From Micromonospora sp. DSM 45708 (lineage in GTDB: Bacteria; Actinomycetota; Actinomycetes; Mycobacteriales; Micromonosporaceae), in the NCBI RefSeq assembly GCF_039566955.1, contig NZ_CP154796.1, forward strand, positions 6,634,001 through 6,698,000: a DNA stretch of 64,000 nucleotides, read 5' to 3'. Position numbers and translations under genes: made by a program. The notes under the pieces are model-generated. The model ran no database searches, had not been told where the DNA came from, and saw only the letters and a list, made by a program, of their open reading frames with translations. Shown piece after piece: positions 39,255-48,339 of this stretch. Numbering within the stretch: position 1 is the first letter of the stretch; each line of letters opens with the position of its first letter.

Positions 39255-42200
39255 TCAGGGGCCGACGAAGACCGCGGTGCCGCGCCAGTCCACGTCGTCG
39301 ACGGTGGGACCGCTGCGGGTGGTGGCGGAACCGGTCGGCGCGCCGTCCGCCCAGTCCATCGAGGACAGGTTGCCGGTGCTCCGGGAGACGACGTAGAGCT
39401 TGTCGCCGTCCAGGAACAGGCCGCCCGCGTCGGCGAACGCCGTCGTTCCGGTGATCGTGGTCCGCTCCGCGCCGACCGTGCCGGTGTCCGGCGTGAACTG
39501 CCGGGAGAACAGCGTGCTCTGGCCGGCCAACGAGTAGTAGATCCGACCGCTCTTGTAGAACATCGCGGTCACGTTGGGCATCTCGGCGGCGAAGTTGGCC
39601 GCCATGCCCGCGTACGTCTGGCCCTCCGGCGCGGAGCCGGTGACGACCTGGTCCCACTTCTCGTCGTGGTACGGGTCGAGCTTCTTCGGGGTGCCGAACT
39701 CGGTGCCGTCGAACGACCGCTTGTAGAGGTCGCCGCCGACGCCGTAGAACAGGTCACCGCCGACCCAGAACGCGCCCTTGACGGTCGACCAGCGGGTGCT
39801 GTCCGGGTTCGGCACCGACATCGCGTTGCCGACGCCGGTCGCGCCGTCGTACGACCGCTTGGTGATGCTGTCCACGGTGGTGGCCGGCGGCACCGGCGGC
39901 AGCTTGACGATCTCGATGCCCTGCACCAGCGGGTTCTCCAGGACCCGACCGAAGTCGACGTCGATGTTGCCGTCGCTGGTGACCGCGAACGCCCGCATGG
40001 TGCCCTTGTTGGTGGCGCCGATCGCGGCGATCGGGTCGAAGCTGCTCAGCTTCTGCACACCGTCGATGCTGACGTTGAACTTGCGCTTTCCGGCGGTGGC
40101 GGTGCCGGCCCAACGGTTGGCCAGGTAGAGCCGCACCTGCACCGGCGTGCCGGCCGGGACCGGGAAGTCCCACTGCATGTCCGGCGCGGGCGACTCGTCC
40201 CACCGCTCGCTGCTGAAGAGCTGGACCGGCGTGCCGGCCGGCACGGTGCCGTCGACCGTCGCGTCGGTGGTGTACGTCGTCACCGTGTTGCCGGCGTTGT
40301 GCAGGGCGCTCGGCGCGGTCAGGCTGTCGCCGGCCCAGGCCGGGCCGCTCGGCGCGGCGAGCTGGTCGCCACCGGCGTTGACCCGGTAGAGCACGTCCGA
40401 GGCGTCCGGCGTCGGCGCGGTCTTGACGATCTCGATGCCCTGGATCAGCGGGTTCTCCAGGACCCGGGCGAAGTCGATGTCGACCACGCCGTCGCTGACC
40501 ACCGAGACGGACTGCATGGTGCCGCGGTCGGTGCCGCCGGCGGCCACCACCGGGTCGAAGTCGTTCAGCTTGAGCACGCCGTCGATGCTGACGTCGAGCT
40601 TGCGCTTGCCCGCGGTTGCGGTGCCGGCGTAACGGTTGGCCAGGTAGAGCCGGACGTCCACCCGGGTGCCGGCCGCGACCGGGATGTCCCACTGCATGTC
40701 CGGCGCGGTCGCCTGGTCCCACCGCTCGGTGTTGAACAGCGTCGCGGGGGTGCTGGCCGGCACCGTGGCGTCGAACGTCGCGTTGGTCGGGTACGCCTTC
40801 GCGCTGTTGCCGCCGTTGTGGTACGGGCTGGGCGCGGTGTCGGTGTCGGCCGCCCAGTCCGGCCCACCGTCGGTCGCCGGGATGGCCGGACCACCCGCGT
40901 TGACCCGGTAGAGCACCTCGGTCTGCGCCGCGCGGCCGGCCTGGTAGACGTCGCCCGGCAGGCCCTTGGTGCTGGTCGAGTGCGGCGTGCTGCCGCCGTC
41001 CAGCGGGAAGAAGGCGAGCCGCTTCCGCTGGTACTCGAAGTTGCCGATGTATTCCTGGTCGCTGCCGAGCCAGAGGCCCTGCGGGGTGACCAGCATCTCG
41101 GTGACGCCGTAGCCGCGCGGGTTGCGGCCCGGGTTCCAGGCGAGCGGCAGCCCGCTGGCCGGGTCGAGGGCCGCGATGCTGGCCCGCGGCACCGCGCCCG
41201 GGCCGGCCTTGTCGCGGGCGAGCGGGTTGTTCGACCAGCGGAAGTGGCCGCCGACGTAGATGGCCTTCTCGCTGATGCCGACGGAGAGGAACGTGTCGCC
41301 GCCGCTGAAGTTCGTCCAGGTGGGCTTCTGGCCGGCGCCGGTGGCGTCGGTCTCCCAGCGGGCCGCCGAGTCGCAGAGCGTGCCCGGGTAGGACGCGCCG
41401 GTGGTGACCACCACGAAGTACTTGCCGTCCGGGGAGAACTGCGCGTCCCGGACCCACGAGTCGAACGCGCTGTACTTGCAGGCGCCGGAGTAGTCGTCGG
41501 TGTTCCAGTCGGCGACGGTGGCCGAGCTGGTGCCCAGGTTGATCCGCACGATCTGGTCGTGCACCGCGCCGTCGGCCTTCTTGAAGTTGCCGATCACCAC
41601 GAGGTGCTTGCCGTTCGGCGAGACGGTCAGCTTCTCGACGCCGACACCGGCCGAGGCGCCGCCGTTGGTCGGCGTCCAGTTGTGGTGCTCGGTCAGCGAC
41701 ACGGTCAGGTACTCGTCCACCGCGCCGGTGGTCGGGTTCAGCGAGGCGAGCCCGTTGCGGTTGGTGGTCGCGGTGACCGTGCTGAAGATGCCGCCGACCA
41801 GCAGGTGGCCGTCGATCAGCGCGAGGTCGTTGACCGTGCCGTTGAACGCCGGGCCCTTGAAGCCGTCGACCGGGGTGCCGTCGGCGACGTTCAGCAGCGC
41901 GAGCTTGCGGAAGTTCTTGTCGCCGACCTTGTTGAACGTGCCGGCGACGTAGACGGTGCCCGGGGTCGGACCGGCGATGATCGCGGTGACGTCACCGTCG
42001 AGCACCGGCGCGAACGCGTTGTCGATCTTGCCGGTCGCCTTGTCGAAGGCGAGCACGCCCCGGCGGTCGACCGGGACGGGCGAGGAGCCGCGGTTCTGCG
42101 CGTTGGTGAACGAGCCGCCCACGATCACCTTGCTGCCGGCGTCGTGGATGGCCACGACGTTGCCGTCGTTGATGTTCGGCGTCTTGTCCGAGGGCACCTC

Positions 42201-42341
42201 GCCGACCAACGTGCTGTGGTCGGGCGCGACCGTGGCCGCCGGTGCGGCGAGTGCCGGCACCGGTGTGAACAGGGCGGCGATGCCGAGCACGGCAGCGCCG
42301 AAGGCGGACACCGAGCGGTGTCTCAGGATCGAGGAAGGCAC
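39255..42341 (-). CDS. Secreted protein with two malectin-like domains and beta-propeller segments
   Basis: A 1028-residue exported protein. A signal peptide occupies residues 1-31 (FGAAVLGIAALF, cleaved after ALA). Residues 40-470 are kelch/propeller-like repeats (VIVGGSFTNAQ, VYVAGTFNKVG, LLVGGIFSTV). Two malectin-type carbohydrate-binding domains follow (about 475-636 and 649-813), each with VLYRVNAGG at the start and GIEIVK at the end; the pair is a clear duplication. A second propeller fragment (YKRSFDG, FYKSGRIYYSL) ends the protein. GGAG precedes the GTG by six bases. It probably binds a surface or environmental glycan. Confidence 0.82.
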   Translation of the reverse strand: MPSSILRHRSVSAFGAAVLGIAALFTPVPALAAPAATVAPDHSTLVGEVPSDKTPNINDGNVVAIHDAGSKVIVGGSFTNAQNRGSSPVPVDRRGVLAFDKATGKIDNAFAPVLDGDVTAIIAGPTPGTVYVAGTFNKVGDKNFRKLALLNVADGTPVDGFKGPAFNGTVNDLALIDGHLLVGGIFSTVTATTNRNGLASLNPTTGAVDEYLTVSLTEHHNWTPTNGGASAGVGVEKLTVSPNGKHLVVIGNFKKADGAVHDQIVRINLGTSSATVADWNTDDYSGACKYSAFDSWVRDAQFSPDGKYFVVVTTGASYPGTLCDSAARWETDATGAGQKPTWTNFSGGDTFLSVGISEKAIYVGGHFRWSNNPLARDKAGPGAVPRASIAALDPASGLPLAWNPGRNPRGYGVTEMLVTPQGLWLGSDQEYIGNFEYQRKRLAFFPLDGGSTPHSTSTKGLPGDVYQAGRAAQTEVLYRVNAGGPAIPATDGGPDWAADTDTAPSPYHNGGNSAKAYPTNATFDATVPASTPATLFNTERWDQATAPDMQWDIPVAAGTRVDVRLYLANRYAGTATAGKRKLDVSIDGVLKLNDFDPVVAAGGTDRGTMQSVSVVSDGVVDIDFARVLENPLIQGIEIVKTAPTPDASDVLYRVNAGGDQLAAPSGPAWAGDSLTAPSALHNAGNTVTTYTTDATVDGTVPAGTPVQLFSSERWDESPAPDMQWDFPVPAGTPVQVRLYLANRWAGTATAGKRKFNVSIDGVQKLSSFDPIAAIGATNKGTMRAFAVTSDGNIDVDFGRVLENPLVQGIEIVKLPPVPPATTVDSITKRSYDGATGVGNAMSVPNPDSTRWSTVKGAFWVGGDLFYGVGGDLYKRSFDGTEFGTPKKLDPYHDEKWDQVVTGSAPEGQTYAGMAANFAAEMPNVTAMFYKSGRIYYSLAGQSTLFSRQFTPDTGTVGAERTTITGTTAFADAGGLFLDGDKLYVVSRSTGNLSSMDWADGAPTGSATTRSGPTVDDVDWRGTAVFVGP

Positions 42342-42457
42342 AGGCTGCTCCGGGGGAACGTCGGAGGCGCTGCGATCATGGCCGTTGCCGACGCGAGGTG
42401 TGGCGTCGCACGGCCGACCGCAGACGTGAGAGCAATACCTTCTCGCATTCGCCTGCC

Positions 42458-42484
42458 GCCCGTCCACCCGGGACGGGCCTTTTT
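42458..42484 (+). terminator. Plus-strand intrinsic terminator without a plus-strand gene
   Basis: Arms 42458-42465 and 42471-42478 (GCCCGTCC and complement) with a five-base loop are followed by CTTTTTG on the plus strand. All annotated genes around it are on the minus strand, so it would end an antisense or small RNA starting in 42340-42450. Confidence 0.5.
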
Positions 42485-42527
42485 GACTCAAGAAGCGGCC
42501 CGAGTCGAACGAAAAGACGAGTGAAGA

Positions 42528-43595
42528 TCACCGGGCGGGTACGGAGGGTGGCGCAGAGGAGACACTGAGTTCCGGCAACGGCGGGTTGAAGTACGGGTCG
42601 GTCGCCAACTCGCGGAACACCGCCGCGCTCTCCGGGTCGTTGCCGAACGTGCTGTCGTACAGCGGCTTCTCGGTCTGCTTGGCCGCGAAGTAGATCACGG
42701 CCTTGATCTGCGGGTGCTTCTTCAGGTACGGGCCGACCTCGCGCATCCACTCGGCCCGCTGACCCGGCCGGCCGTCCTGGGTCAGCCCGAACTCGCCGAT
42801 CACCACCGGCCGCGGGTGCTTCTTGGCGAACGCCATGAAGTGGTCCATCCGGTTGCTGAAGCTGTTCCACTCCGGGCTCGGATAGACGTCGGTGCAGAGC
42901 CAGTCGACCTGGTCGTCACCGGGGTAGTAGTCGGCGGCCCGGCGTTCGGGCTCGGCGAACCCGTCCGCGTGCGGGCACCACGTCCAGGCCGCGTTCGTGA
43001 CGCCGACCTCGGTGAAGATGGCACGCACGTGCTTCCAGGCGGCGACGTAGTCCTCCGGGGAGTGCATGCTGGCGGCCAGGTTCGGCCGGTCCATCTCCCA
43101 CCGGTAGCGCAGCAGCACCGGCACGCCGAACTCCTTGACGTCCTGCGCCCGCTGCCGGATCAGGTTGTCGTAGACGCCGCTGACCGTCGACCTGGTGTCG
43201 GTGCCCTGCCAGGAGATCATCTGTAGCTTGCCCTGCGCCTGGAACGCCCGCTCCGTGCCGCCCGGGAACGGCTCGTTCCACTCGTGGAACATGTGCGCGA
43301 TGGCGAGCTGACCGCCGGCCGCCCGGTTGAAGTCGTCCCACGCCGCGGCCCGGCCGGTGGCGTTGTGGAACTGCGGCTTCACCCAGGCGCCCACCCAGGC
43401 GCCCTTCTCCGGCAGCTCGGGCCCGCGCCCGGTGGTCTGGACCGCGCCCTTGCGGGGCGTCACCGTGGGCGGCGGCGGCACCGCCGACGCGGTCTCCTCG
43501 GCCCGGTCGCCCGACCCGGAGTCGCACGCCGCGACCGGTGCCAGAAGGGCCAGAGCGAGCACGGTCGCCATCGTCCGTCGTAACCGTCGTACCAC
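42528..43595 (-). CDS. GH26-like glycoside hydrolase lipoprotein
   Basis: A 355-residue lipoprotein: hydrophobic leader, then lipobox LLAPVAAC (Cys near residue 24), a Thr/Pro linker and a (beta/alpha)8-type domain. The proposed acid/base Glu is in LLRYRWEMDRPN near residue 165 and the nucleophile Glu in VIGEFGLTQDG near residue 268, with YYPGDDQVDWLCTDVY between, as in GH26 mannanases. It should cleave a beta-mannan-like glycan on the cell surface. GGAGAGG is five bases before the GTG. It is the last gene of the polysaccharide operon, so trimming of that polymer is likely. Confidence 0.82.
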   Translation of the reverse strand: MVRRLRRTMATVLALALLAPVAACDSGSGDRAEETASAVPPPPTVTPRKGAVQTTGRGPELPEKGAWVGAWVKPQFHNATGRAAAWDDFNRAAGGQLAIAHMFHEWNEPFPGGTERAFQAQGKLQMISWQGTDTRSTVSGVYDNLIRQRAQDVKEFGVPVLLRYRWEMDRPNLAASMHSPEDYVAAWKHVRAIFTEVGVTNAAWTWCPHADGFAEPERRAADYYPGDDQVDWLCTDVYPSPEWNSFSNRMDHFMAFAKKHPRPVVIGEFGLTQDGRPGQRAEWMREVGPYLKKHPQIKAVIYFAAKQTEKPLYDSTFGNDPESAAVFRELATDPYFNPPLPELSVSSAPPSVPAR

Positions 43596-43717
43596 CGCAA
43601 CCTCTCCCCAGGATGGTCGCCGGCCCCACGGTCAACCTGCTGGCGGGGCCCCGCGTCAGCGGGACGGCACGCCGGGCCGGGCGGGCGACCCCTGGCACTC
43701 TACCCGTGCAAGCGTCC

Positions 43718-44650
43718 TCACGGGTGGTAGCCGAGTTCCGCCAACAGCGGGCCGGCCTGGGCCAGCACGTCGGTCAGGTCCTCTTCGGTCAGTCGCTTCC
43801 GCCAACGCCCCACCGAGTCGGGCCGGGCCTGCGCGAACCGGGCGTGCAGCGCCTGCCGACCGGCCGGGTCCGCGACCGCCAGGAAGTCGGCGACGACCTC
43901 GGCCGCCTCGGCCGGCCGGGTGACCACATCCTCGTAGCGCAGGTGCCGGACCCGGTCCGCCGGCAGCGCGGCGAGCTGACTCAACGCGCTGCTGGTGAAA
44001 CGTCGCCACATCCAGGCGGACCGGCCCAGGTCGGAGACGCGGGTGAACTCCTCGCGCCGCTCCGGTTCCACCCAGAACCGCGGAGCGGCACCCCACGGCG
44101 TACCGCCGCGACCACTGCGCCCGGTGCCGGTCGAGGCGGCGTTCAACCACGGCTGCTCGGCGTGCGACACCGCCACGTCCCGGCCGTCCCGGTAGACGTG
44201 CAGGAAGACCGCGTCCGGGAAGACCTCGGCCAGGAACGGCACGATGAAGCAGTTCTCCGGGTCCTTCTCGGCGAACCGCAGCCCACCGTGGCCGGCGGCG
44301 GCGAGCAGTGCGCCGTAGTAGCCACGGAAGTAGCGCGCGGCGCGCTGCGGGGTCCAACTTCCCTCGTAGACGCAGCGGGCGACCGCCTTGGTCAGCCGCG
44401 GCTCGTAGTGGTAGGACACGTCCGGCAGCGCCCCCACGCAGCTACCCAGGAACGTGGTGCCGGAGCGCGGGGCGCCGAGGATGAAGATCGGCCGCTCCAC
44501 CCTCAGGGTGAGCTTCCGCTTGCCGGCCTCCACCGGTCGCTCCAGATCCCGGCGTTCCTTGCGGTCCGCCAACAGGCCGACCGCGGCGAGCTTGGCGGCC
44601 TTCACCGTGGACAGCCCGGAGTGCGGGGCGAGGGGGGAGTCGCTGGTCAT
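43718..44650 (-). CDS. Sulfotransferase 1
   Basis: A 310-residue cytoplasmic protein of the PAPS-dependent sulfotransferase fold. The 5'-phosphosulfate-binding loop is PIFILGAPRSGTTFLGS near residue 45 and the 3'-phosphate motif is YRDGRDVAVSH near residue 145. It moves sulfate from PAPS to a hydroxyl, here most likely of a sugar. The start is uncertain between ATG codons at 44662 and 44650; GGGA six bases before the second favours it. It follows the flippase gene by 28 bases in the polysaccharide operon. Confidence 0.85.
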   Translation of the reverse strand: MTSDSPLAPHSGLSTVKAAKLAAVGLLADRKERRDLERPVEAGKRKLTLRVERPIFILGAPRSGTTFLGSCVGALPDVSYHYEPRLTKAVARCVYEGSWTPQRAARYFRGYYGALLAAAGHGGLRFAEKDPENCFIVPFLAEVFPDAVFLHVYRDGRDVAVSHAEQPWLNAASTGTGRSGRGGTPWGAAPRFWVEPERREEFTRVSDLGRSAWMWRRFTSSALSQLAALPADRVRHLRYEDVVTRPAEAAEVVADFLAVADPAGRQALHARFAQARPDSVGRWRKRLTEEDLTDVLAQAGPLLAELGYHP

Positions 44651-44678
44651 CGAAGATCCCATCGGTACGCAGGAACGG

Positions 44679-46256
44679 TCAGGACTGGGCCGCCGGGTCC
44701 GCCCCGGCGCGGTTACGGCCCCGGCGCAGCGACCGGAGCGCGTCGAGGTGCAGCGTGCGCCGCCACCGCCACGCCCCCGCCAGGTACGCCGCCACACCGG
44801 CGACCGTCACCAGCGCGAGCACCGGCGGCGTCGCGCCGAGCAGGGTGGCCACCCCGAGCGGCAACCCCAGCGCGACGACGGCCAACGCCATCGCGGCCCG
44901 GGTGCCGGCGCCGAACGGATGCAGCCGCATCGACCACCAGAGCTGGGTCAGCGGCACCAGGTTGGTGACCAGGATGGAGAGGGTCCAGGCCAGGGCGGCG
45001 CCGAGGATGCCGTGGCGCGGGATGAGCAGCAGGTTGGCGACCACGTTGAGCACCGTGCCGCCCATCGCGTTGTAGAACGTCCACGCGGTGCGGCCGGCCA
45101 TGTTGAGCACCATGTCGACCATGCCGCACCCGGTCGCCACCAGCATGGTCAGCGCGAGCAGCACGACCACCCGACGGCCGCCGTCGTAGCCGGCGCCGAA
45201 CAGCGACAGCATGGGCGCGGCGAACGCCGCGAAGATGAGGTACGCCGGCCAGGAGAGCAGCACCAGCCACCCGGTGGCGGCCTGGTAGAGCTGCCGGGCG
45301 TCGGCCCGGTCGCCCCGGGCGAACGCGGCGGCCAGCCGGTGCTGCACCGAGCTGGAGAGCGCGACGCTGGAGAGCTGACCCAGCGCCAGGAACCGGGTCG
45401 CCGCCGTGTAGATCGCCGCGTCCGCCGGCCCGCGCAGCGCGCTGAGCAGCACGATGTCCAGTCGCTGCACCACGATCGCGGCCACACTGCTGATCGCGCG
45501 AGGGCCGGTGAACCGCCAGAACGGGCCGACCATCTCACCGACCGGGGTCGGACGGGCCACCTGCCGGCCGGCCCGACCGACCAGCCGACCCAGCCAGATC
45601 AGCGCGACCACGGCGGCGAGAAGGTACGGCACCACCCAGGCCAGCGGCAACGCGACGGTGGCGGAGAGCCCGAGCCAGGCGGCCACCGCCACGGCCAGGA
45701 ACTGCACCAGCGTGCGGCCGAGCCGCTCCACGGTCAGCAGCGGGCGCATCTGACCGAAGCCACGACAGGCGGCCAGCGCGTAGTCGTTCAGCGCGGCCAG
45801 CGGCACGAACGCCAGCAGGATGCGCAGCGCGGTCACCGCGCCCGGACCGGCCTCCGGCATGGTCGCCCGGGCCAGCGCCGGCGCGGCCAGCCAGCCGGCC
45901 GCGCCCAGCAACGCGCCGACCGCCAGCACCGGCAGCAGACCGGCCAGGATCGTGCCGCGGATCTGGTCCCGCCGGTCGAGCGTGCGCTGCCGGCTGACGA
46001 AGTAGACGGTGCCCACGTCGGTGCCGAGCCGGGCCGCCGACGCGGCGATCATGAAGGCGCTGGTGGCGGCGAAGAACATGCCGGCCTCGCGGACCGACCA
46101 GCCCCGGGCGATGACGATGTTGAGGCCGAAGCCGGCCACCGCGGCCAGACCCACGCCGAGCAGGTTGGCGAAGCCCTGCCGGGCCGCGCCGCCCAGGCCC
46201 GCGCCCGGCCTGACCGCCGGTAGGACGACCGTGGCGTCGGCGTCCGCCCGGGTCAC
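44679..46256 (-). CDS. Oligosaccharide flippase (Wzx-like)
   Basis: A 525-residue membrane protein of the MOP exporter superfamily with about 14 predicted helices; it begins with AARQGFANLLGVGLAAVAGFG and has a cytoplasmic Arg-rich C terminus (RSLRRGRNRAG). Wzx-type proteins flip polyprenyl-linked repeat units across the membrane. Its GTG overlaps the stop of the sulfotransferase gene as GTGA, so it is translated in step with it. Together with the Wzy- and Wzz-like genes it forms a standard Wzx/Wzy export set. Confidence 0.87.
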   Translation of the reverse strand: MTRADADATVVLPAVRPGAGLGGAARQGFANLLGVGLAAVAGFGLNIVIARGWSVREAGMFFAATSAFMIAASAARLGTDVGTVYFVSRQRTLDRRDQIRGTILAGLLPVLAVGALLGAAGWLAAPALARATMPEAGPGAVTALRILLAFVPLAALNDYALAACRGFGQMRPLLTVERLGRTLVQFLAVAVAAWLGLSATVALPLAWVVPYLLAAVVALIWLGRLVGRAGRQVARPTPVGEMVGPFWRFTGPRAISSVAAIVVQRLDIVLLSALRGPADAAIYTAATRFLALGQLSSVALSSSVQHRLAAAFARGDRADARQLYQAATGWLVLLSWPAYLIFAAFAAPMLSLFGAGYDGGRRVVVLLALTMLVATGCGMVDMVLNMAGRTAWTFYNAMGGTVLNVVANLLLIPRHGILGAALAWTLSILVTNLVPLTQLWWSMRLHPFGAGTRAAMALAVVALGLPLGVATLLGATPPVLALVTVAGVAAYLAGAWRWRRTLHLDALRSLRRGRNRAGADPAAQS

Positions 46257-47116
46257 CGCCGCCACGACGGCACGCGTCCCCACCACGAGGCCAGCCGCTC
46301 GTCGTACGGGGCGAAGTGGTTCTCCAGCCGGGCCCGCAGCTCGGCCGACATCGGCGAACGGGACCGCGAGTTGTGCTTGCCGAACGCGATGTCCGCCCAG
46401 CGGGGCAGCTCCAGGAAGTCGCAGACCGCGTCGAAGGACGGTCGCGGGTCGGCGAAGAAGTCGTCGCTGTCGATGACGTGCAGCCGGTCCCGGCCGATCA
46501 GCGCCTCCAGCCGCTCCACCTGCTCGATGTAGCGGCCCCGGGCCAGGTAGGAGTTGTGCTGGAAGTGCTCGCTGGCGTACGTCGGGTCGGCGGTCATCCG
46601 CTCCCGCTCGCCGGCGGTCCGCTGCTCCTCCAGCGCCAGCGCGCGTTCGAAGTCCGCCTCGGTCTCGTAGCCGCGGGCCAGCTCGTGGGAGTGCGCCGAG
46701 TAGGCCCGCTCCACCGGGTCACGCAGCAGCACCAGCAGCTTCACCGACGGCAGGTCCTTGGCGATCCGCTGCCCGGCCAGCGGATGGAACATGTAGTAGG
46801 GGCTCGACTCGCCGGTGATCCCGCGCACGCCGAGCTGCGCCTTCACCGCGTCCGCCTTGCCGTTGGTGGGGAAGTGCCCGAGGTACCAGCTCATGCCCCG
46901 GTGGTAGTCGACGTCGAAGTAGTGCACACCCTTGTGGTAGGCGGGCGGCAGCACGCCGGGATGCTGCGAGAGCGTCTTGAACAGCGAGGTGGTGCCGCAG
47001 CGCTGCGCCCCCACGATCAGGAATCCCGGCACCATCCGTGAGCCCGCGGTCAACCGACCGACCGTCCGACTCACCGACTTCACCGCGCGGAGCGCCTGCT
47101 CCCTGGCCACCGTCAC
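46253..47116 (-). CDS. Sulfotransferase 2
   Basis: A 287-residue sulfotransferase. The 5'-PAPS loop is FLIVGAQRCGTTSLFKTL near residue 35, the substrate region has YFDVDYHRGMSWYLGHFP, and the 3'-phosphate site is LLRDPVERAYSAHSHE near residue 135. The family resembles heparan/deacetylase-type sulfotransferases, consistent with a sugar acceptor. GAGGAG seven bases before the GTG at 47116 fixes the start. It lies 17 bases after the kinase-fold gene and overlaps the flippase gene. Confidence 0.87.
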   Translation of the reverse strand: MTVAREQALRAVKSVSRTVGRLTAGSRMVPGFLIVGAQRCGTTSLFKTLSQHPGVLPPAYHKGVHYFDVDYHRGMSWYLGHFPTNGKADAVKAQLGVRGITGESSPYYMFHPLAGQRIAKDLPSVKLLVLLRDPVERAYSAHSHELARGYETEADFERALALEEQRTAGERERMTADPTYASEHFQHNSYLARGRYIEQVERLEALIGRDRLHVIDSDDFFADPRPSFDAVCDFLELPRWADIAFGKHNSRSRSPMSAELRARLENHFAPYDERLASWWGRVPSWRR

Positions 47117-47133
47117 GTCCCCACTCCTCACTC

Positions 47134-48339
47134 TCACCGGGCCCGACGGGCCAGGTGCTCCTCGACGGCGGGCAGCAGCCAGGTGTCGACGTGCCCCAGT
47201 CGCGCACCCGCCTCGGCCTGCCGGTCCCGCAGATAACGTGCCGCCAGCTCCACCAGGTAGAGCACGGCGACGAGGTCGGCGCCCCCACCGACGGAGTCGA
47301 ACGGCGCGAGCGTCCGGTCGGCGCCGGCGATCAGCGCGCGGGCGGCCTCGATCGGCTCCACCCCGTCGTGGCTCATCGCGCCCTGCACCGCCAGGTGCAG
47401 CGCGTCGTAGCCGGCCGGCACGTCCGCCTCGAACCGTTCCCAGTCCCAGACCAGCACCCGGCCGTCGGCCAGCACCGCGCTGTTGCCGCCGTTCCAGTCC
47501 CCGTGCCAGGCGCCGAACGCCACCACCGGGTCGGCGTCCGCGACCGACTTCAGCGCCGCGCGCAGCCGTCCGGCCTCCGGCCGGTCACCGAGCGCGTCCA
47601 CCGCGGCGGCGAGCCGGGCCGCGTGCCCGCTGCCCGCCCACGGCTCCCGGCGTACGCCGAGGCAGCCGGCCACCGCCACCATGGCGGCCCGCTCGGCCGC
47701 CGCCGCGGCGGCCGGGGCGGCCCGGGGCAGCCGCACCGGCAGCGCCTCCTGGACCAGCAGCGCGTGCCCGTGCCAGTCGCCGTGGTGGCGGACCCCGGCC
47801 AGGACGACCGGGCCGAGCGGCACGCCGGCCAGGCGGCGCAGCGCGGTGGCCTCCGCGTCGACCAGGGCCCGGGTCAGCGGGTCGACGCCGAGTTTGGCGT
47901 AGCCGAGGGCCCGGCCGTCCGGGGCGAGGAGTTGCAGGACCGGCTTGCGGTTGGCCCGGGCCGGGCCGATGTGCAGGCTGACCAGCGCCGCTTCGCCCAG
48001 CACCTTGGTCAGGTAGGCGTCCAGCCCGCCGCCGGCGACCACCAGCCGGTCACGGAACACCACCGGCCCCAGCCCGAGCCGGAACGCGGTGGCCAGCCCC
48101 TGCCGGACCAGCTTGGCCTTGCGGCCGACCGCCTCGGTGGAGTGCCGGACGGCGCCGGCCGCGGCCCGGCCCGAGCCGGTCGGCACCAGCAGCCGGGGGC
48201 GGGCGGCCGAGGGCACCACCACCCAGCCGGCGCCGCCCCGGCGCAGCGCGGGTTCGGCCGGCGCGGGCCAGATCAGGCCGGCCAGCTCACCGAGGTAGGC
48301 GGAGCGGCCGTCGCCGTCCGGGGGTACGCGGAGCACCAT
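47134..48339 (-). CDS. Kinase-fold protein in the polysaccharide operon (APH-like)
   Basis: A 401-residue soluble protein. The C-terminal half has the phosphotransferase signature HGDWNGGNSAVL near residue 285 (HxDxxxxN catalytic loop) and VLVWDWERF (metal-binding Asp) near 303, as in aminoglycoside phosphotransferases and choline kinases. The N-terminal lobe lacks an obvious Gly-rich loop but has AKLGVDPLTRALVDAEATAL. It may phosphorylate a sugar or alcohol for glycan modification. The ATG overlaps the Wzy-like stop as TGATG. No resistance role is implied. Confidence 0.65.
   Translation of the reverse strand: MVLRVPPDGDGRSAYLGELAGLIWPAPAEPALRRGGAGWVVVPSAARPRLLVPTGSGRAAAGAVRHSTEAVGRKAKLVRQGLATAFRLGLGPVVFRDRLVVAGGGLDAYLTKVLGEAALVSLHIGPARANRKPVLQLLAPDGRALGYAKLGVDPLTRALVDAEATALRRLAGVPLGPVVLAGVRHHGDWHGHALLVQEALPVRLPRAAPAAAAAAERAAMVAVAGCLGVRREPWAGSGHAARLAAAVDALGDRPEAGRLRAALKSVADADPVVAFGAWHGDWNGGNSAVLADGRVLVWDWERFEADVPAGYDALHLAVQGAMSHDGVEPIEAARALIAGADRTLAPFDSVGGGADLVAVLYLVELAARYLRDRQAEAGARLGHVDTWLLPAVEEHLARRAR

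Noticed and set aside
39666..42524. Plus-strand open frame of 952 codons opposite the malectin-protein gene, including a 48-codon segment from 42378
   Set aside because: Shadow of the minus-strand gene. The last 48 codons lie outside it and have GGAGG ten bases before an ATG, but they contain the terminator hairpin and show no recognisable protein.
42342..42527. Riboswitch upstream of the malectin-protein gene (c-di-AMP type considered)
   Set aside because: No conserved aptamer core could be found; the only hairpin is a plus-strand terminator.
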